Positions 25,224 to 34,196 are shown, numbered from the stretch's first letter. The stretch: 64,000 nt of DNA from Magnetovibrio blakemorei (GCF_001746755.1 NZ_MCGG01000029.1:1-64000), one strand, 5' to 3'. Notes: generated from the sequence alone by a model not told the origin. A program made the numbers and translations.

Positions 25224-25696
25224 TGGGGGTAAACTTCACGCGAGCAATGCTGCTAAGCGCGTTGCTGGTGCTCAGCGCCTGCTGGGGTGGGGACAAAACC
25301 GGGCCGGAAGACATTCATTGGGACCGCGAAAGCTGTGAGCTTTGCAAAATGCTCATCAGTGATGCCCGCTTTGCCGCTGAGGTGCGCGGTGGGGCCAAAA
25401 ACAAGATCACCAAATTTGACGATATCGGTTGTGCTGTAAACTGGCTCAATGAGCAAGATTGGGCCGGCGATCCGGCGACGGAAATTTGGGTTGCCGATGT
25501 CACCAGCACACGGACCAATATGATTTGGTTGAATGCCCGCGATGCCCATTACGTGAAGGCCGAGCTGACCCCAATGAATTATGGTTATGGTGCCGTCTCC
25601 GACCCCAAACAGGGCATTGATTTTGCCCAGATGACAGCAAAAATTTTGACCGATACACCCAATCACATTTGCAAAGTGCCCCTGAACAACAATTGA
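25220..25696 (+). CDS. nosL: NosL, copper-binding lipoprotein
   Basis: NosL is an outer-facing lipoprotein that delivers Cu(I) to the NosZ assembly line. A short signal with lipobox LLVLSAC gives lipidation at that Cys. The copper-binding motif is ESCELCKMLISD, with Cys-x-x-Cys-x-Met, as usual for NosL. From the ATG at 25220 the protein is 158 residues. A longer open frame begins inside nosF but lacks a signal. It overlaps nosF and precedes nosY by 16 bases. Confidence 0.92.
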   Translation: MMGVNFTRAMLLSALLVLSACWGGDKTGPEDIHWDRESCELCKMLISDARFAAEVRGGAKNKITKFDDIGCAVNWLNEQDWAGDPATEIWVADVTSTRTNMIWLNARDAHYVKAELTPMNYGYGAVSDPKQGIDFAQMTAKILTDTPNHICKVPLNNN

Positions 25697-25712
25697 TGAG
25701 ACGAACAAAACC

Positions 25713-26543
25713 ATGTTCAAATCTTTAGCTCACACAGCCCGGCTTGAATTAACGGAATCCATCCGGGCACGCTGGTTCTTGGTCTATTCTTTGGTCTTTG
25801 GCGCCGTGATGGTGTTGTTGTTGGCATCGGGCCTAACCGATTCTCGGGTCATGGGCTTTACCGGATTGTCGCGCACGCTGACCACTTACATCCAGATTTG
25901 CATGGCGATTTTGCCGATTTTTATTTTGATCACCATGGTGCGCTCGGTTGCTGGCGACCGTGAAGCCGGGGTGTTGGAATACATGCTGGCTTTGCCGGTG
26001 TCTTTGGGCGCTTGGTATTGGGGTAAGCTGTTGGGACGATATGTTACGGTCTTTCTGCCGGTCTTTTTGGCGGTGGTCGTGGCGGTGGCGTGGGCCGGCG
26101 TGCGTGGCTTTGATGTGCCATGGATGGAATTTTTATTCAGCACCGCTTTGTTGGTGTCGTTGACCTGGTGTTTTTTGGGCATCGGTATGTTGATTTCCAC
26201 CATCGCCAAAACGTCGGACGTCGCCCAAGGCGCAGCCTTTACCGTGTGGCTGGTGTTGCTGTTGTTTCTCGATTTGATTTTGTTGGGGGCGATGGTGCGC
26301 GAACAGATGTCCTCGGAAGTGGTGGTGACGATCGCCCTGCTCAATCCCATGCAGGTCTTTCGCACCGCGTCCATGCTGGTGTTCGATCCGGAATTGATTT
26401 TGATGGGCCCTGCGGCGCATGTGATTTTAGATGCGTTGGGGCGAACTGGTTTTTTGATTTTCGGTTTTGTTTATCCCTTGGTGTTCGGCACACTTAGCGC
26501 CGTCACCGGGTTTGTTTTGTTTCGCCGTGGGGACCTACAATGA
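25713..26543 (+). CDS. nosY: NosY, ABC transporter permease
   Basis: NosY is the membrane subunit of the NosFY transporter, with about six spans in 276 residues: WFLVYSLVFGAVMVLLLAS, ICMAILPIFILITMV, VTVFLPVFLAVVVAVAWAG, TALLVSLTWCFLGIGMLIS, TVWLVLLLFLDLILLGAMV and a last one near the C-terminus. RSVAGDREAGVLEYMLALPVS is the conserved cytoplasmic coupling segment of the ABC-2 family. Its stop overlaps the next cytochrome gene by four bases. Confidence 0.92.
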   Translation: MFKSLAHTARLELTESIRARWFLVYSLVFGAVMVLLLASGLTDSRVMGFTGLSRTLTTYIQICMAILPIFILITMVRSVAGDREAGVLEYMLALPVSLGAWYWGKLLGRYVTVFLPVFLAVVVAVAWAGVRGFDVPWMEFLFSTALLVSLTWCFLGIGMLISTIAKTSDVAQGAAFTVWLVLLLFLDLILLGAMVREQMSSEVVVTIALLNPMQVFRTASMLVFDPELILMGPAAHVILDALGRTGFLIFGFVYPLVFGTLSAVTGFVLFRRGDLQ

Positions 26544-27187
26544 AGTTTGGTGTTGCTTTGGTGTGTATGGTGTTGTGGGTCACCAATGCACAAGCACAGT
26601 CTGAAGGCTATGCGGAAGACGGGCGCGATATCTATGTGGTGTGCGCCCCGTGTCACGGACCGGAAGGTCAAGGCGGTGGCGGCGGTGATTATCCGCGCTT
26701 GGCGGGCTTGCCGATGGAGTATTTGGTCAGTCAGCTGAAGGCTTTTAAGTCGCGCGAACGCATCAACATTCCGATGTTTCCGTTCACCGTCGAACGCGAA
26801 TTGGGGGAACAGGAAGTTCTAGACGTCTCGGCCTACATCACCGAGATGAAACTGGAAAGCCGGCTTCCCGACATGCCTGATACGGTTGACGGGTATACCC
26901 GTCTGCTGGCGTCAAAGCGGGTTTTGCAAATTCCCCGCGCGCCTGGTGATGCAGACAAGGGGGCAACTGTTTATCAAGATGGATGCGCACGTTGCCATGG
27001 CGACAAAGGCGAAGGCCGTCCGCATGATCCACCGTTGGGCGGCCAGCACATCAAGTATTTGCAAAAGCAATTTGCCGATATTCTGACAGATACCCGGATG
27101 CATCCCCGACCGGAAAAAATTATAAAGCCGCTGAGTCAGAGCGATATCGAGAATCTGCTGGCCTATTTTTCTATCCTTGACGACTAG
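26540..27187 (+). CDS. Dihaem c-type cytochrome of the nos operon (third)
   Basis: A 215-residue exported protein with a signal peptide ending TNAQA and two haem sites, CAPCH (35-39) and CARCH (149-153), each in a class I cytochrome c fold (GxGGGGGDYPRLAGL after the first). It overlaps nosY, so it closes the same operon. It is the third dihaem carrier in the cluster, and its role relative to the first two (delivery to NosZ, or acceptance from NosGH) is unknown. Confidence 0.87.
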   Translation: MKFGVALVCMVLWVTNAQAQSEGYAEDGRDIYVVCAPCHGPEGQGGGGGDYPRLAGLPMEYLVSQLKAFKSRERINIPMFPFTVERELGEQEVLDVSAYITEMKLESRLPDMPDTVDGYTRLLASKRVLQIPRAPGDADKGATVYQDGCARCHGDKGEGRPHDPPLGGQHIKYLQKQFADILTDTRMHPRPEKIIKPLSQSDIENLLAYFSILDD

Positions 27188-27196
27188 GTCTTGGCC

Positions 27197-28141
27197 CTAG
27201 AGCACAAACAAACCTGCCGCAGTTGTCAGGGCGAACAAGCCTTGAAATTTGACCGTAGTGCCGAGTAACGGGTTTAGGGCTACTCCGGGTTCTGTTGCGC
27301 GAAATGCGCGGATGGCTTTGAGCGCAAGGGGGATCGTCGCCAGTCCACACAGGGCACCGGGGAAGACGGTTTGGGTCGCAACCCCCATACTCAAAAGCAC
27401 AAACGGTGCGAGCATCAATACGCTATACAAAGAGCGCGACGCGTTGAGGCCAATGCGGATGGCGACGGTGCGTCGCCCAGCGTCTTTGTCGCCCTTCATG
27501 TCGCGCACGTTGTTGAGCAACAACACCCCCCCCGCAGGCAGACCCATGGCGCCCCCCAACAGCACCGCAGCGTCGGAGACTTCGCCCGTTTGCAGGTAAT
27601 AGGTCCCGGCGACGGCGAAAACACCAAAAAAACCAATCACGACCGCCTCTCCAAACGGGGAGTGTGAGATGGGATAAGGGCCGTGGGAATACAGATAGCC
27701 TGCGCCGAGCGAAGCGAGTCCTAAGAAAAATATCGGCCAGCCGCCAATGCCGATCAAGTGGAGGCCGCCCAAAAGGGCCAGCAAAAAAAGGCTTAGGCCT
27801 GCTGCCGACACCTGGTGGGGCAAAGCCCAACCCAAAGCCGTAATGCGGGGCGGGCCAAGGCGCTTTGTTCCTCCCAGCCCATCCGTGCCGTTGACAAAAT
27901 CTTGGGCATCGTTGAACAGATTGGTGGCGATTTGAATGGCGATGGCGCACAGCAAAATAACTGCGGGAACCTCCATATGGGGCATGGGTTGGGACTGAGT
28001 GGCGTGCTCGCTCCACGCCAGCGCCGTGCCCACCAGCACTGGACTGACGGCCATCCCCAATGTTTTGGGGCGGATCGCTTGCCACCATACTCCCAAATTT
28101 GACGGTCGTGCAGGCGGGGAGGGGGGGGGCGTATCGCTCAT
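27197..28141 (-). CDS. menA: MenA-type prenyltransferase (1,4-dihydroxy-2-naphthoate prenyltransferase family)
   Basis: This is a UbiA-superfamily inner-membrane prenyltransferase with about eight or nine spans. The Asp-rich motifs are visible as NLFNDAQDFVNGTDG and NNVRDMKGDKDAGRRT, the second being characteristic of MenA rather than UbiA. The length of 314 residues fits MenA. The ATG at 28141 is chosen over a TTG nine bases upstream. It converges on the nos operon and is codirectional with the TlpA and cytochrome genes. A menaquinone enzyme in an otherwise ubiquinone-type group is notable, because menaquinol is the usual donor in clade II N2O reducers. A futalosine-pathway role (mqnP) is also possible. 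Confidence 0.75.
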   Translation of the reverse strand: MSDTPPPSPPARPSNLGVWWQAIRPKTLGMAVSPVLVGTALAWSEHATQSQPMPHMEVPAVILLCAIAIQIATNLFNDAQDFVNGTDGLGGTKRLGPPRITALGWALPHQVSAAGLSLFLLALLGGLHLIGIGGWPIFFLGLASLGAGYLYSHGPYPISHSPFGEAVVIGFFGVFAVAGTYYLQTGEVSDAAVLLGGAMGLPAGGVLLLNNVRDMKGDKDAGRRTVAIRIGLNASRSLYSVLMLAPFVLLSMGVATQTVFPGALCGLATIPLALKAIRAFRATEPGVALNPLLGTTVKFQGLFALTTAAGLFVL

Positions 28142-28304
28142 GTAAACCAAGTGTCCCGAAATAAATCAAAGAGGCACAGTTTACAGGCACATGGGAAAAA
28201 TCGTTACGTAAAATATGGGTTGATTGGGGTTGGTGTTCGGGCAACCCTATGTGGACAAGGTCGGCCTGGGCAGGATCCGTGCTCTGGGTCCGTGCTCTGG
28301 GCCC

Positions 28305-28817
28305 TTATTTCAGCAGAGGAACAACAAAGCGGTTGAGCGCCGCTTCACTGAAGGTTCCGCGTTGCACGTAAGGGATTGATCCATCCGGCGCAATGATCAC
28401 CGTATAGGGCACTTCGCCAAGCGCGTTGCCCCATGCGGCCATGATGGCACTGCCCGCGGTGCCGCTGGTCAGCACCGGATAGGGGATCTCCAACGAGTTG
28501 GCAAAATTGCTTAACTTGTGGGGATCGTCCAGACCAACGCCGATCACTTGCAGCCCTTCCGTTTTATGGGCTTTGTGCCATTTTTTCAGGTCACGAATTT
28601 CCGCCTGACAGGGCGCACACCACGTGGCAAAGAAATTCAGCATGATGACCTTGCCCTTCCATTCGGAAAGGGTGTGGACTTTGCCGTGTATATCGGTCAG
28701 TCGGGCATCCATCAGGGCTCCGGCTTGGGCAGGATGATTGCCCGCCGCCCAAGATGGAGGAGCAAAAGCCAACAGGGCTGCGAAGATAAGAGCCAGTATG
28801 GTCAATTTATTTGTCAT
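28305..28817 (-). CDS. TlpA/ResA-like periplasmic thioredoxin
   Basis: A 170-residue exported thioredoxin-fold protein: a signal peptide (ILALIFAALLAFAPPSWAA), then LNFFATWCAPCQAEIRDL with the active-site Cys-Ala-Pro-Cys, and the cis-Pro region near YPVLTSG and EVPYTVIIAPDG. Such proteins reduce haem-binding Cys of apocytochromes or copper-site Cys. It overlaps the parvulin gene by 11 bases, so the two are coupled, and both follow a seven-haem cytochrome; assistance in haem attachment is likely. It could instead serve NosZ/SCO. Confidence 0.83.
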   Translation of the reverse strand: MTNKLTILALIFAALLAFAPPSWAAGNHPAQAGALMDARLTDIHGKVHTLSEWKGKVIMLNFFATWCAPCQAEIRDLKKWHKAHKTEGLQVIGVGLDDPHKLSNFANSLEIPYPVLTSGTAGSAIMAAWGNALGEVPYTVIIAPDGSIPYVQRGTFSEAALNRFVVPLLK

Positions 28818-30117
28818 TGTTTTGGGCCATCGGCAGTTTCCAGTCGACGGTGAACTGGGTGCTCAGTTGGTTGACGAACATGATCAGGTTTTCTTGGAAG
28901 ATCTGCTGATGTAAGCGGTCTTTGATGACCTCAAACGGCCGTTGTTGGGATTTGCTGCGCCCGTAAATGGCGACCAGATGATAGCCATGGGCGGTCTTGA
29001 TGACCGGGCTCAGCTCACCATCTTTAAGATCTTTAATGGCAGTTTCAATTTCCGCCATACCGGAGCCTTCTTTGACCCAGCCCATGTCGCCCTTGTTCTG
29101 GCGGCCAATGGGATCGATGGAATGTTCTCCAGCGAGAACGTACAGGCTTTCTCCCGCAAGAATGCGTTTGTGTAAGGCTTCGGCTTCATCCGCTGTCGCC
29201 ACGACGATTTGCGCCACATGACGCACTTCGGGTACATATCCGATGCCGGGATGGTTTTTGAAATAAGCCTGCAAGATGTCGTCGGTGACCCATTCTGAAT
29301 CCATGTGTTCAAGCAACAAAGCGGGAAGCCGTTCTGCACGAAAGGCAGCCAGAATGGCGCTCACATCCAGGGCCTCGGCCTCGGCGGCGCGGACCACCAG
29401 TTCGAGCTCGACGGCATTGAACAGTCGATCACGCAGCACATGCTCGTCGTCGGATGTTTTTAAGGCATCCTCGCCTAAGATGTCGGACAACCGTAGATTC
29501 AGGTTATCGGCTTGGGCCAGAACCGTATCGGAGGCCGCGCCGATCTTGAGGCGATCATCATGCATGACCAAATGGTAGCGGGTTTTCAAATTTTCCAGCG
29601 CCAGTGCCCGCAACACCCGGTACTGGGCGCTGATGTATGCGTTTTGGGCAGGTTCCAGCGCTTCGGGTTGATCCTTTAGGGTTTCAGCGAGTTCGGCCAA
29701 TTTAGCTTCGGGTATGCGAATGTCGGCACGCAGCTTGTCCATGTATGCCCGATACAAAATACCGCGTTTATAGGCACTCATCTGGGTGAGATACGCCGGG
29801 TCGTTATCCAGTCCGCGGCGTTCCGCTTCGAGCAACAACAGCTGTCCGGCCACCAGTCGTTTTAAGATGTCGCCACGCAGTGCCGCTTGATCGTTTGGAT
29901 CCATGGCGGGGAATTGGACAGAAAACGTTGAACTGCCAATGGCTGTTTCCAAATCCGTCATGGTGATGGGGCGCTCACCCACCAAAACCAGAACTTGATC
30001 TTGATCCAAAGCGGAGGCGGAGGTTGCCCAGGGCAAAGTGGCACTCAGCAGAACGCCCAAAATGGCCCCCAAAACTGTCGAGGAAACCCAACGTTGCGGC
30101 GTGAAAGATGTGCTCAT
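28807..30117 (-). CDS. Exported parvulin-type peptidyl-prolyl isomerase
   Basis: A 436-residue protein with a hydrophobic N-terminal segment (VLGAILGVLLSATLPWATSA), a long helical chaperone-like region with a SurA-type charged character, and a C-terminal parvulin domain at about residues 285-375 (RHVAQIVVATADEAEALHKR, GRQNKGDMGWV, KTAHGYHLVAIYG). It probably acts in the periplasm as a folding factor. The ATG at 30117 places the hydrophobic segment near the start; a start at 30186 is less likely. It lies 90 bases after the multihaem gene, whose terminator falls in between, and is coupled to the TlpA-like gene. Confidence 0.82.
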   Translation of the reverse strand: MSTSFTPQRWVSSTVLGAILGVLLSATLPWATSASALDQDQVLVLVGERPITMTDLETAIGSSTFSVQFPAMDPNDQAALRGDILKRLVAGQLLLLEAERRGLDNDPAYLTQMSAYKRGILYRAYMDKLRADIRIPEAKLAELAETLKDQPEALEPAQNAYISAQYRVLRALALENLKTRYHLVMHDDRLKIGAASDTVLAQADNLNLRLSDILGEDALKTSDDEHVLRDRLFNAVELELVVRAAEAEALDVSAILAAFRAERLPALLLEHMDSEWVTDDILQAYFKNHPGIGYVPEVRHVAQIVVATADEAEALHKRILAGESLYVLAGEHSIDPIGRQNKGDMGWVKEGSGMAEIETAIKDLKDGELSPVIKTAHGYHLVAIYGRSKSQQRPFEVIKDRLHQQIFQENLIMFVNQLSTQFTVDWKLPMAQNNDK

Positions 30118-30145
30118 CGATAGATACGTCCTTAGGTTTAGAAAA

Positions 30146-30170
30146 TTCGGGGGGCAAAATGCCCCCCGAA
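30146..30170 (-). terminator. Intrinsic terminator after the seven-haem cytochrome gene
   Basis: Arms TTCGGGGGGC and GCCCCCCGAA form a perfect 10-bp stem around a five-base loop, followed on the minus strand by TTTTC. It separates the multihaem gene from the parvulin gene and would lower expression of the two assembly-type genes relative to the cytochrome. Confidence 0.75.
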
Positions 30171-30207
30171 CTTCGTCAGTGTACATGAGTCGTATGGTCC
30201 TGGAGCC

Positions 30208-32616
30208 TTATTCAGATTCCGGAACCTTGCCACCCACGTCGGCGGCGCTACCGTGCATCCACGAAACTGCGGCGTCGAAGTCGTTCAAGATCGGCTTGCC
30301 GTTCCAGACATGCTTTTCCTTGTTGGCCACGAACGGCACACCATTTTCGTTACTCACATGACACGCTGCGCATTTGAGCGGGCCGTGTGAACCGTCCGGG
30401 TTGTACTGGGCGGCTTGACGATAAGAGGTGGTATCCGTGCTCGGCGTTACCGGGTAGAGGCCGTGTGTGGACTCATGGCAAGCCTGACAAGACAGACCCT
30501 GGTGACCTTTGGAATAGCGCATCACGCTATACTTGCCGGGCTGGTTGATCGGGTAGGCAACGCCGCCCTGACCTTCCACGTACGGTGCCGCATGGCAATC
30601 TGCGCAGTGCGGCGCACCTGGGGACAGCCAGTAGTCACGGCCGTGTGTGGCCGCTTCATACGGAACTGCCGTAGCACCCGTTGCCCCTTCAGGCAACGTC
30701 AGAGATTTGATGTCAACCGCCGGGTTGGCCGACAATATGGCGACGCTGATATCACCGTCTTCATCCTTGGAAACCATCGGTCCATCGCCCTTCAGCGCAA
30801 TCACGCCGATGTCGGGAACCAGGCGTTTTTTCGCCCAGGTCAGCAAAATGCCGGACTTGCCTGGGGTGTCTTGGCCCTTGCTGTCGAGGACAACTTTCGG
30901 ATCCAAGTATTTGGTTTCCAATTCCTTCGTGGAAACGCCGATGGCTTTCGCAATTTCGTCCAAAGACTTGTTGCGCAAGGTTTCGCCGGTTTGCATGAAG
31001 GCGTTTTGCAGGTTGTCGCGCTGATACAGTTCACGAGACAATTGGCTGTGACAGTTCGTACACCACAGACCCTTGCCTTTTTTACCGTTACCGATGTTTG
31101 AGACATTGGCCTGGAGCCATTTACCGATGGCGTTGAGATGCTCAGGCGTTTCTGCGCCGTCGGTATCTTTACCCGGGTTGGCGTGAACGTCACGGCCAAC
31201 GTAGCAGCCACCGGCAGCGTCGCGGTTATCACGTGTGGCGTAGGCATTTTTGCCGTCTGCCGTGATCGGATAGCCCTGCATGCCGCCATCTTGACGGTGA
31301 GCCGGGTGGCAACCTTGGCACGATGCGGTACGGCCCTCGCTGTCGGGCATCGGTTGTTTGAGAAGGTGCACACTGTGCATGGCTTCGGTCAGTGGCACGA
31401 TGGGACGGCCTTTGTCTTCCGGCTTGGCTTTGTCGCCGAGCACGTCGCCGACGGTGCGGGAATTCAGCACGCCAATAACGTTGTCCGCATGACATTTCTG
31501 ACACAACACCGGATCACGACCGATGCGGTTTGATGTACTGCCGCTTTTCATGTCGTAGTTTTTCAAGAAGCTCGTGCCATTTTTGTCATCATGAATTTGC
31601 AAGATGGAAACGGCGGAAGCCTTCACCGAAGCAATCCAGTCGCTTGCGCCTAAGCCTTTCCAAAATGCCAATTCGTTTTCGTACAGTTTGTACTTGTCGC
31701 CATTGGCGGTTTTGGTGCCGTGGCAGTTGGCGCAGTTGGGAATGTCGATCGGGTTGTCGCCGACGAACATCACCGGTTGGCCGGTGTGGCTGTCGATGAC
31801 AGGTGCGCCGGTTTCGGCATCCAGCAATTTAACCCAAGCTTCTTGGAACGGCTGGACGTCGCTTTCCACCAATGTCAGCGGATCCTTGTTGATCGCTTCG
31901 TCATTGAACGGTGTCAGCGGTAAGCCCAAGGCGTCCCAAATTCCGGGGTTGGTCAAAACGATCGGCACGTTATCCAAGACCGGAGACTTGGTGTACACCA
32001 CGGTGCCGCTCTTGTTGCCGGAATAGGTCAGAAAGCCACCGAACATCGGTGCGCCGCTCGGACCGGAATCGCGGGGCACTTTAATCTGCTTGCCGATAAA
32101 CAGTTTTTTGGCATCCGCGCTGGTGCCCTCAGGGTTGCTGCCTTCGAGGTCTTTGTAGATGTACAGGTGGGTGAAATACGCGTTGGCGACGCTTTCACCA
32201 GGTTCGTATGTCCCGTTACCGTTCACGTCGTAAGGCACATCCCAGTATTTCAGCTTGCCACCTTCGGAGTAGTTGTTGCCAACATGACCGTAAGCAAGCT
32301 TGAAACGATTTCTCTTATCCTGCAAGACCGTCGGGTCCTTCGGATCGGCTTCCAAAAGGCGCGGTGTCTGGGTTGCGCGTGTTGAGTTTTTGACCACCTG
32401 CGCCTGAACCGAGTTGTATGGCGGCAGCACGCAGCACGCACTGAAATCAAAGCCGGTACAGTGCATACCCAGCTCATAGTTGATGGTGATGTTGTAGTCG
32501 TTTTTTGGATTGATGGTTTTTTCCGCAACAGCGTCAGCCGCCGTGGCTGGTTGCTGGGCAACAGCAACAAATAAGCCGACCGCTAACGCGATCGACGAAA
32601 CGTAAACGTTTCGCAT
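30208..32616 (-). CDS. Seven-haem c-type cytochrome, uncharacterised
   Basis: An 802-residue exported protein with a signal peptide ending near QQPATAADA. There are seven CxxCH sites: CANCH (295), CQKCH (372), CQGCH (433), CTNCH (519), CADCH (671), CQACH (710) and CAACH (749). The first 290 residues carry no haem but contain a conserved-looking Cys cluster, ELGMHCTGFDFSACCVLPPY (47-66), suggestive of a metal or disulphide site. Spacing is irregular, unlike NrfA, OmcS or MtrA. Its partners are a parvulin, a TlpA-like thioredoxin and MenA. The role is unknown; a periplasmic electron store or a terminal oxidoreductase is possible. Promoter sequences should lie in the 286 bases upstream of 32616, where I see no regulator box. 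Confidence 0.85.
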   Translation of the reverse strand: MRNVYVSSIALAVGLFVAVAQQPATAADAVAEKTINPKNDYNITINYELGMHCTGFDFSACCVLPPYNSVQAQVVKNSTRATQTPRLLEADPKDPTVLQDKRNRFKLAYGHVGNNYSEGGKLKYWDVPYDVNGNGTYEPGESVANAYFTHLYIYKDLEGSNPEGTSADAKKLFIGKQIKVPRDSGPSGAPMFGGFLTYSGNKSGTVVYTKSPVLDNVPIVLTNPGIWDALGLPLTPFNDEAINKDPLTLVESDVQPFQEAWVKLLDAETGAPVIDSHTGQPVMFVGDNPIDIPNCANCHGTKTANGDKYKLYENELAFWKGLGASDWIASVKASAVSILQIHDDKNGTSFLKNYDMKSGSTSNRIGRDPVLCQKCHADNVIGVLNSRTVGDVLGDKAKPEDKGRPIVPLTEAMHSVHLLKQPMPDSEGRTASCQGCHPAHRQDGGMQGYPITADGKNAYATRDNRDAAGGCYVGRDVHANPGKDTDGAETPEHLNAIGKWLQANVSNIGNGKKGKGLWCTNCHSQLSRELYQRDNLQNAFMQTGETLRNKSLDEIAKAIGVSTKELETKYLDPKVVLDSKGQDTPGKSGILLTWAKKRLVPDIGVIALKGDGPMVSKDEDGDISVAILSANPAVDIKSLTLPEGATGATAVPYEAATHGRDYWLSPGAPHCADCHAAPYVEGQGGVAYPINQPGKYSVMRYSKGHQGLSCQACHESTHGLYPVTPSTDTTSYRQAAQYNPDGSHGPLKCAACHVSNENGVPFVANKEKHVWNGKPILNDFDAAVSWMHGSAADVGGKVPESE

Positions 32617-32902
32617 GGATAGTCCCCCCCTTTGTGAATATTCTACAAGTCTTTGCAGGCTCGACCCGCGCTCCCCCTATGTTTATCTCCTTATAGTTCT
32701 ACACATTTAATTAGGTGTACGCAAGCTCAAAGACTGAAAAGAACAATTTTGGAGGCCAATCCATGCTTAAAGTGTGAGAAATGAGCGTTCGACGCAATTA
32801 TATTGCAGTCTGCGCAAGGTCGATGGCTGCCAGTGCTCTGGGGGAGGAGGAGAGGGTTGAAACGCGTTGCTCCAGGTGGGCGTCTTGCGTCATGATGCGG
32901 AC

Positions 32903-34189
32903 ATGACCGATAACCCAGACCTACCACAGTCCGAGCCTCCCTCGTCCCCAGCCTCACCCCACGAGACATCGGGGCCGGGGGCGCTTGCAGGCTTGCGCAT
33001 TTTGGACCTTACCCGCATTTTGGCGGGGCCGTTTTGTACCCAAATGCTGGGAGATTTGGGCGCGGATGTGGTCAAAATTGAACGTCCCGGTTTGGGCGAC
33101 GATACCCGTCATTGGGGTCCAAATTATGTGCAGAGCGCCGACGGCGTTCAAAGTGGGGAAAGTGCCTATTTCGTGAGTGCCAATCGCAACAAGCGCTCGC
33201 TCAGTATCGATATCGCCCATCCCGACGGGGCCCAATTGGTGCGCCAATTGGCCCTGCAAGCGGACGTCTTGGTGGAAAACTATAAGGTTGGAGGATTGGC
33301 CAAGTATGGGTTGAGTTATGAGGACTTAAAGGACCAAAACCCTGGACTGGTCTATTGTTCCATCACCGGATTTGGCCAAACCGGACCTTATGCTCAGCAT
33401 GCGGGTTATGATTTCATGATCCAAGGCCTGGGCGGCATCATGAGCTTGACCGGAGAACCCGAAGGCCAACCGATGAAAACAGGTGTGGCGATCGCGGACG
33501 TGATGTGCGGCATGTACGCGGGCACCGCCATCTTGGCGGCACTTCGTCACCGCGATCTAACCGGACAGGGTCAATACATTGATATGGCGCTGCTGGACAC
33601 ACAGGTGGCGTGGCTGATCAACCAAGGGCAAAATTATTTGCTGACCGATACCGCCCCGCCGCGTTATGGCAACGCCCATCCCAACATTGTGCCCTATCAA
33701 GCCTTTTCCGCGGCTGATGGGCACGTCATTGTGGCGGTGGGCAATGACCGTCAGTTTCGCCGCTTTTGTGATGTTACCGGTTTGGTCGGCGTTGCAGACG
33801 ATGAGCGTTTTGCCACCAACAATGCCCGTGTCGCTCATCGCGAATCCTTGATCGCCTTGATTGCTCCCAAATTGGCGGCGTTTGGCGTTGATCACTGGCT
33901 TGAAAACTTACAGGTGGTGGGTGTGCCGTGCGGGCCGGTGAACGACTTGGCTCAAGTGTTTGACGATCCTCAGGTCAAGCACCGGGAAATGGTCCACGAC
34001 CTGCCCCATGCAATGGATACGCGGGTCACGGTGAGACAAATTGCCAGCCCCATGAAGCTCTCCAAAACACCGCCCACTTATCGCCGTTCGGCGCCCGGTC
34101 TGGGGCAACACACGGATGAGGTATTGGTGGAAATGTTGGGCTTATCCCTGTCTGACCTGACGGCCCTCAAGGAAAAGGGCGTGATCTAA
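32903..34189 (+). CDS. Class III CoA-transferase (CaiB/BaiF family)
   Basis: The family moves CoA between carboxylic acids through aspartyl-CoA intermediates. Motifs are GLRILDLTRILAGPFCTQML at the N-terminus, DVVKIERPGLGDDTRHWGP, NRNKRSLSID, and the VADVMCGMYAG region followed by Gly-rich loops. The ATG at 32903 is followed by a Pro/Ser-rich N-terminal extension of about 25 residues (SEPPSSPASPHETSG). The length is 428 residues. No co-transcribed partner identifies the acids; formyl-, succinyl- or mesaconyl-type reactions are all possible. It is convergent with the next gene. Confidence 0.85.
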   Translation: MTDNPDLPQSEPPSSPASPHETSGPGALAGLRILDLTRILAGPFCTQMLGDLGADVVKIERPGLGDDTRHWGPNYVQSADGVQSGESAYFVSANRNKRSLSIDIAHPDGAQLVRQLALQADVLVENYKVGGLAKYGLSYEDLKDQNPGLVYCSITGFGQTGPYAQHAGYDFMIQGLGGIMSLTGEPEGQPMKTGVAIADVMCGMYAGTAILAALRHRDLTGQGQYIDMALLDTQVAWLINQGQNYLLTDTAPPRYGNAHPNIVPYQAFSAADGHVIVAVGNDRQFRRFCDVTGLVGVADDERFATNNARVAHRESLIALIAPKLAAFGVDHWLENLQVVGVPCGPVNDLAQVFDDPQVKHREMVHDLPHAMDTRVTVRQIASPMKLSKTPPTYRRSAPGLGQHTDEVLVEMLGLSLSDLTALKEKGVI

Positions 34190-34196
34190 CAGAGCG

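Noticed and set aside
28240-28300. Two short direct repeats (CCGTGCTCTGGG) before the TlpA-like gene end
   Set aside because: Only two adjacent 12-base copies; no link to a repeat family, array or attachment site.
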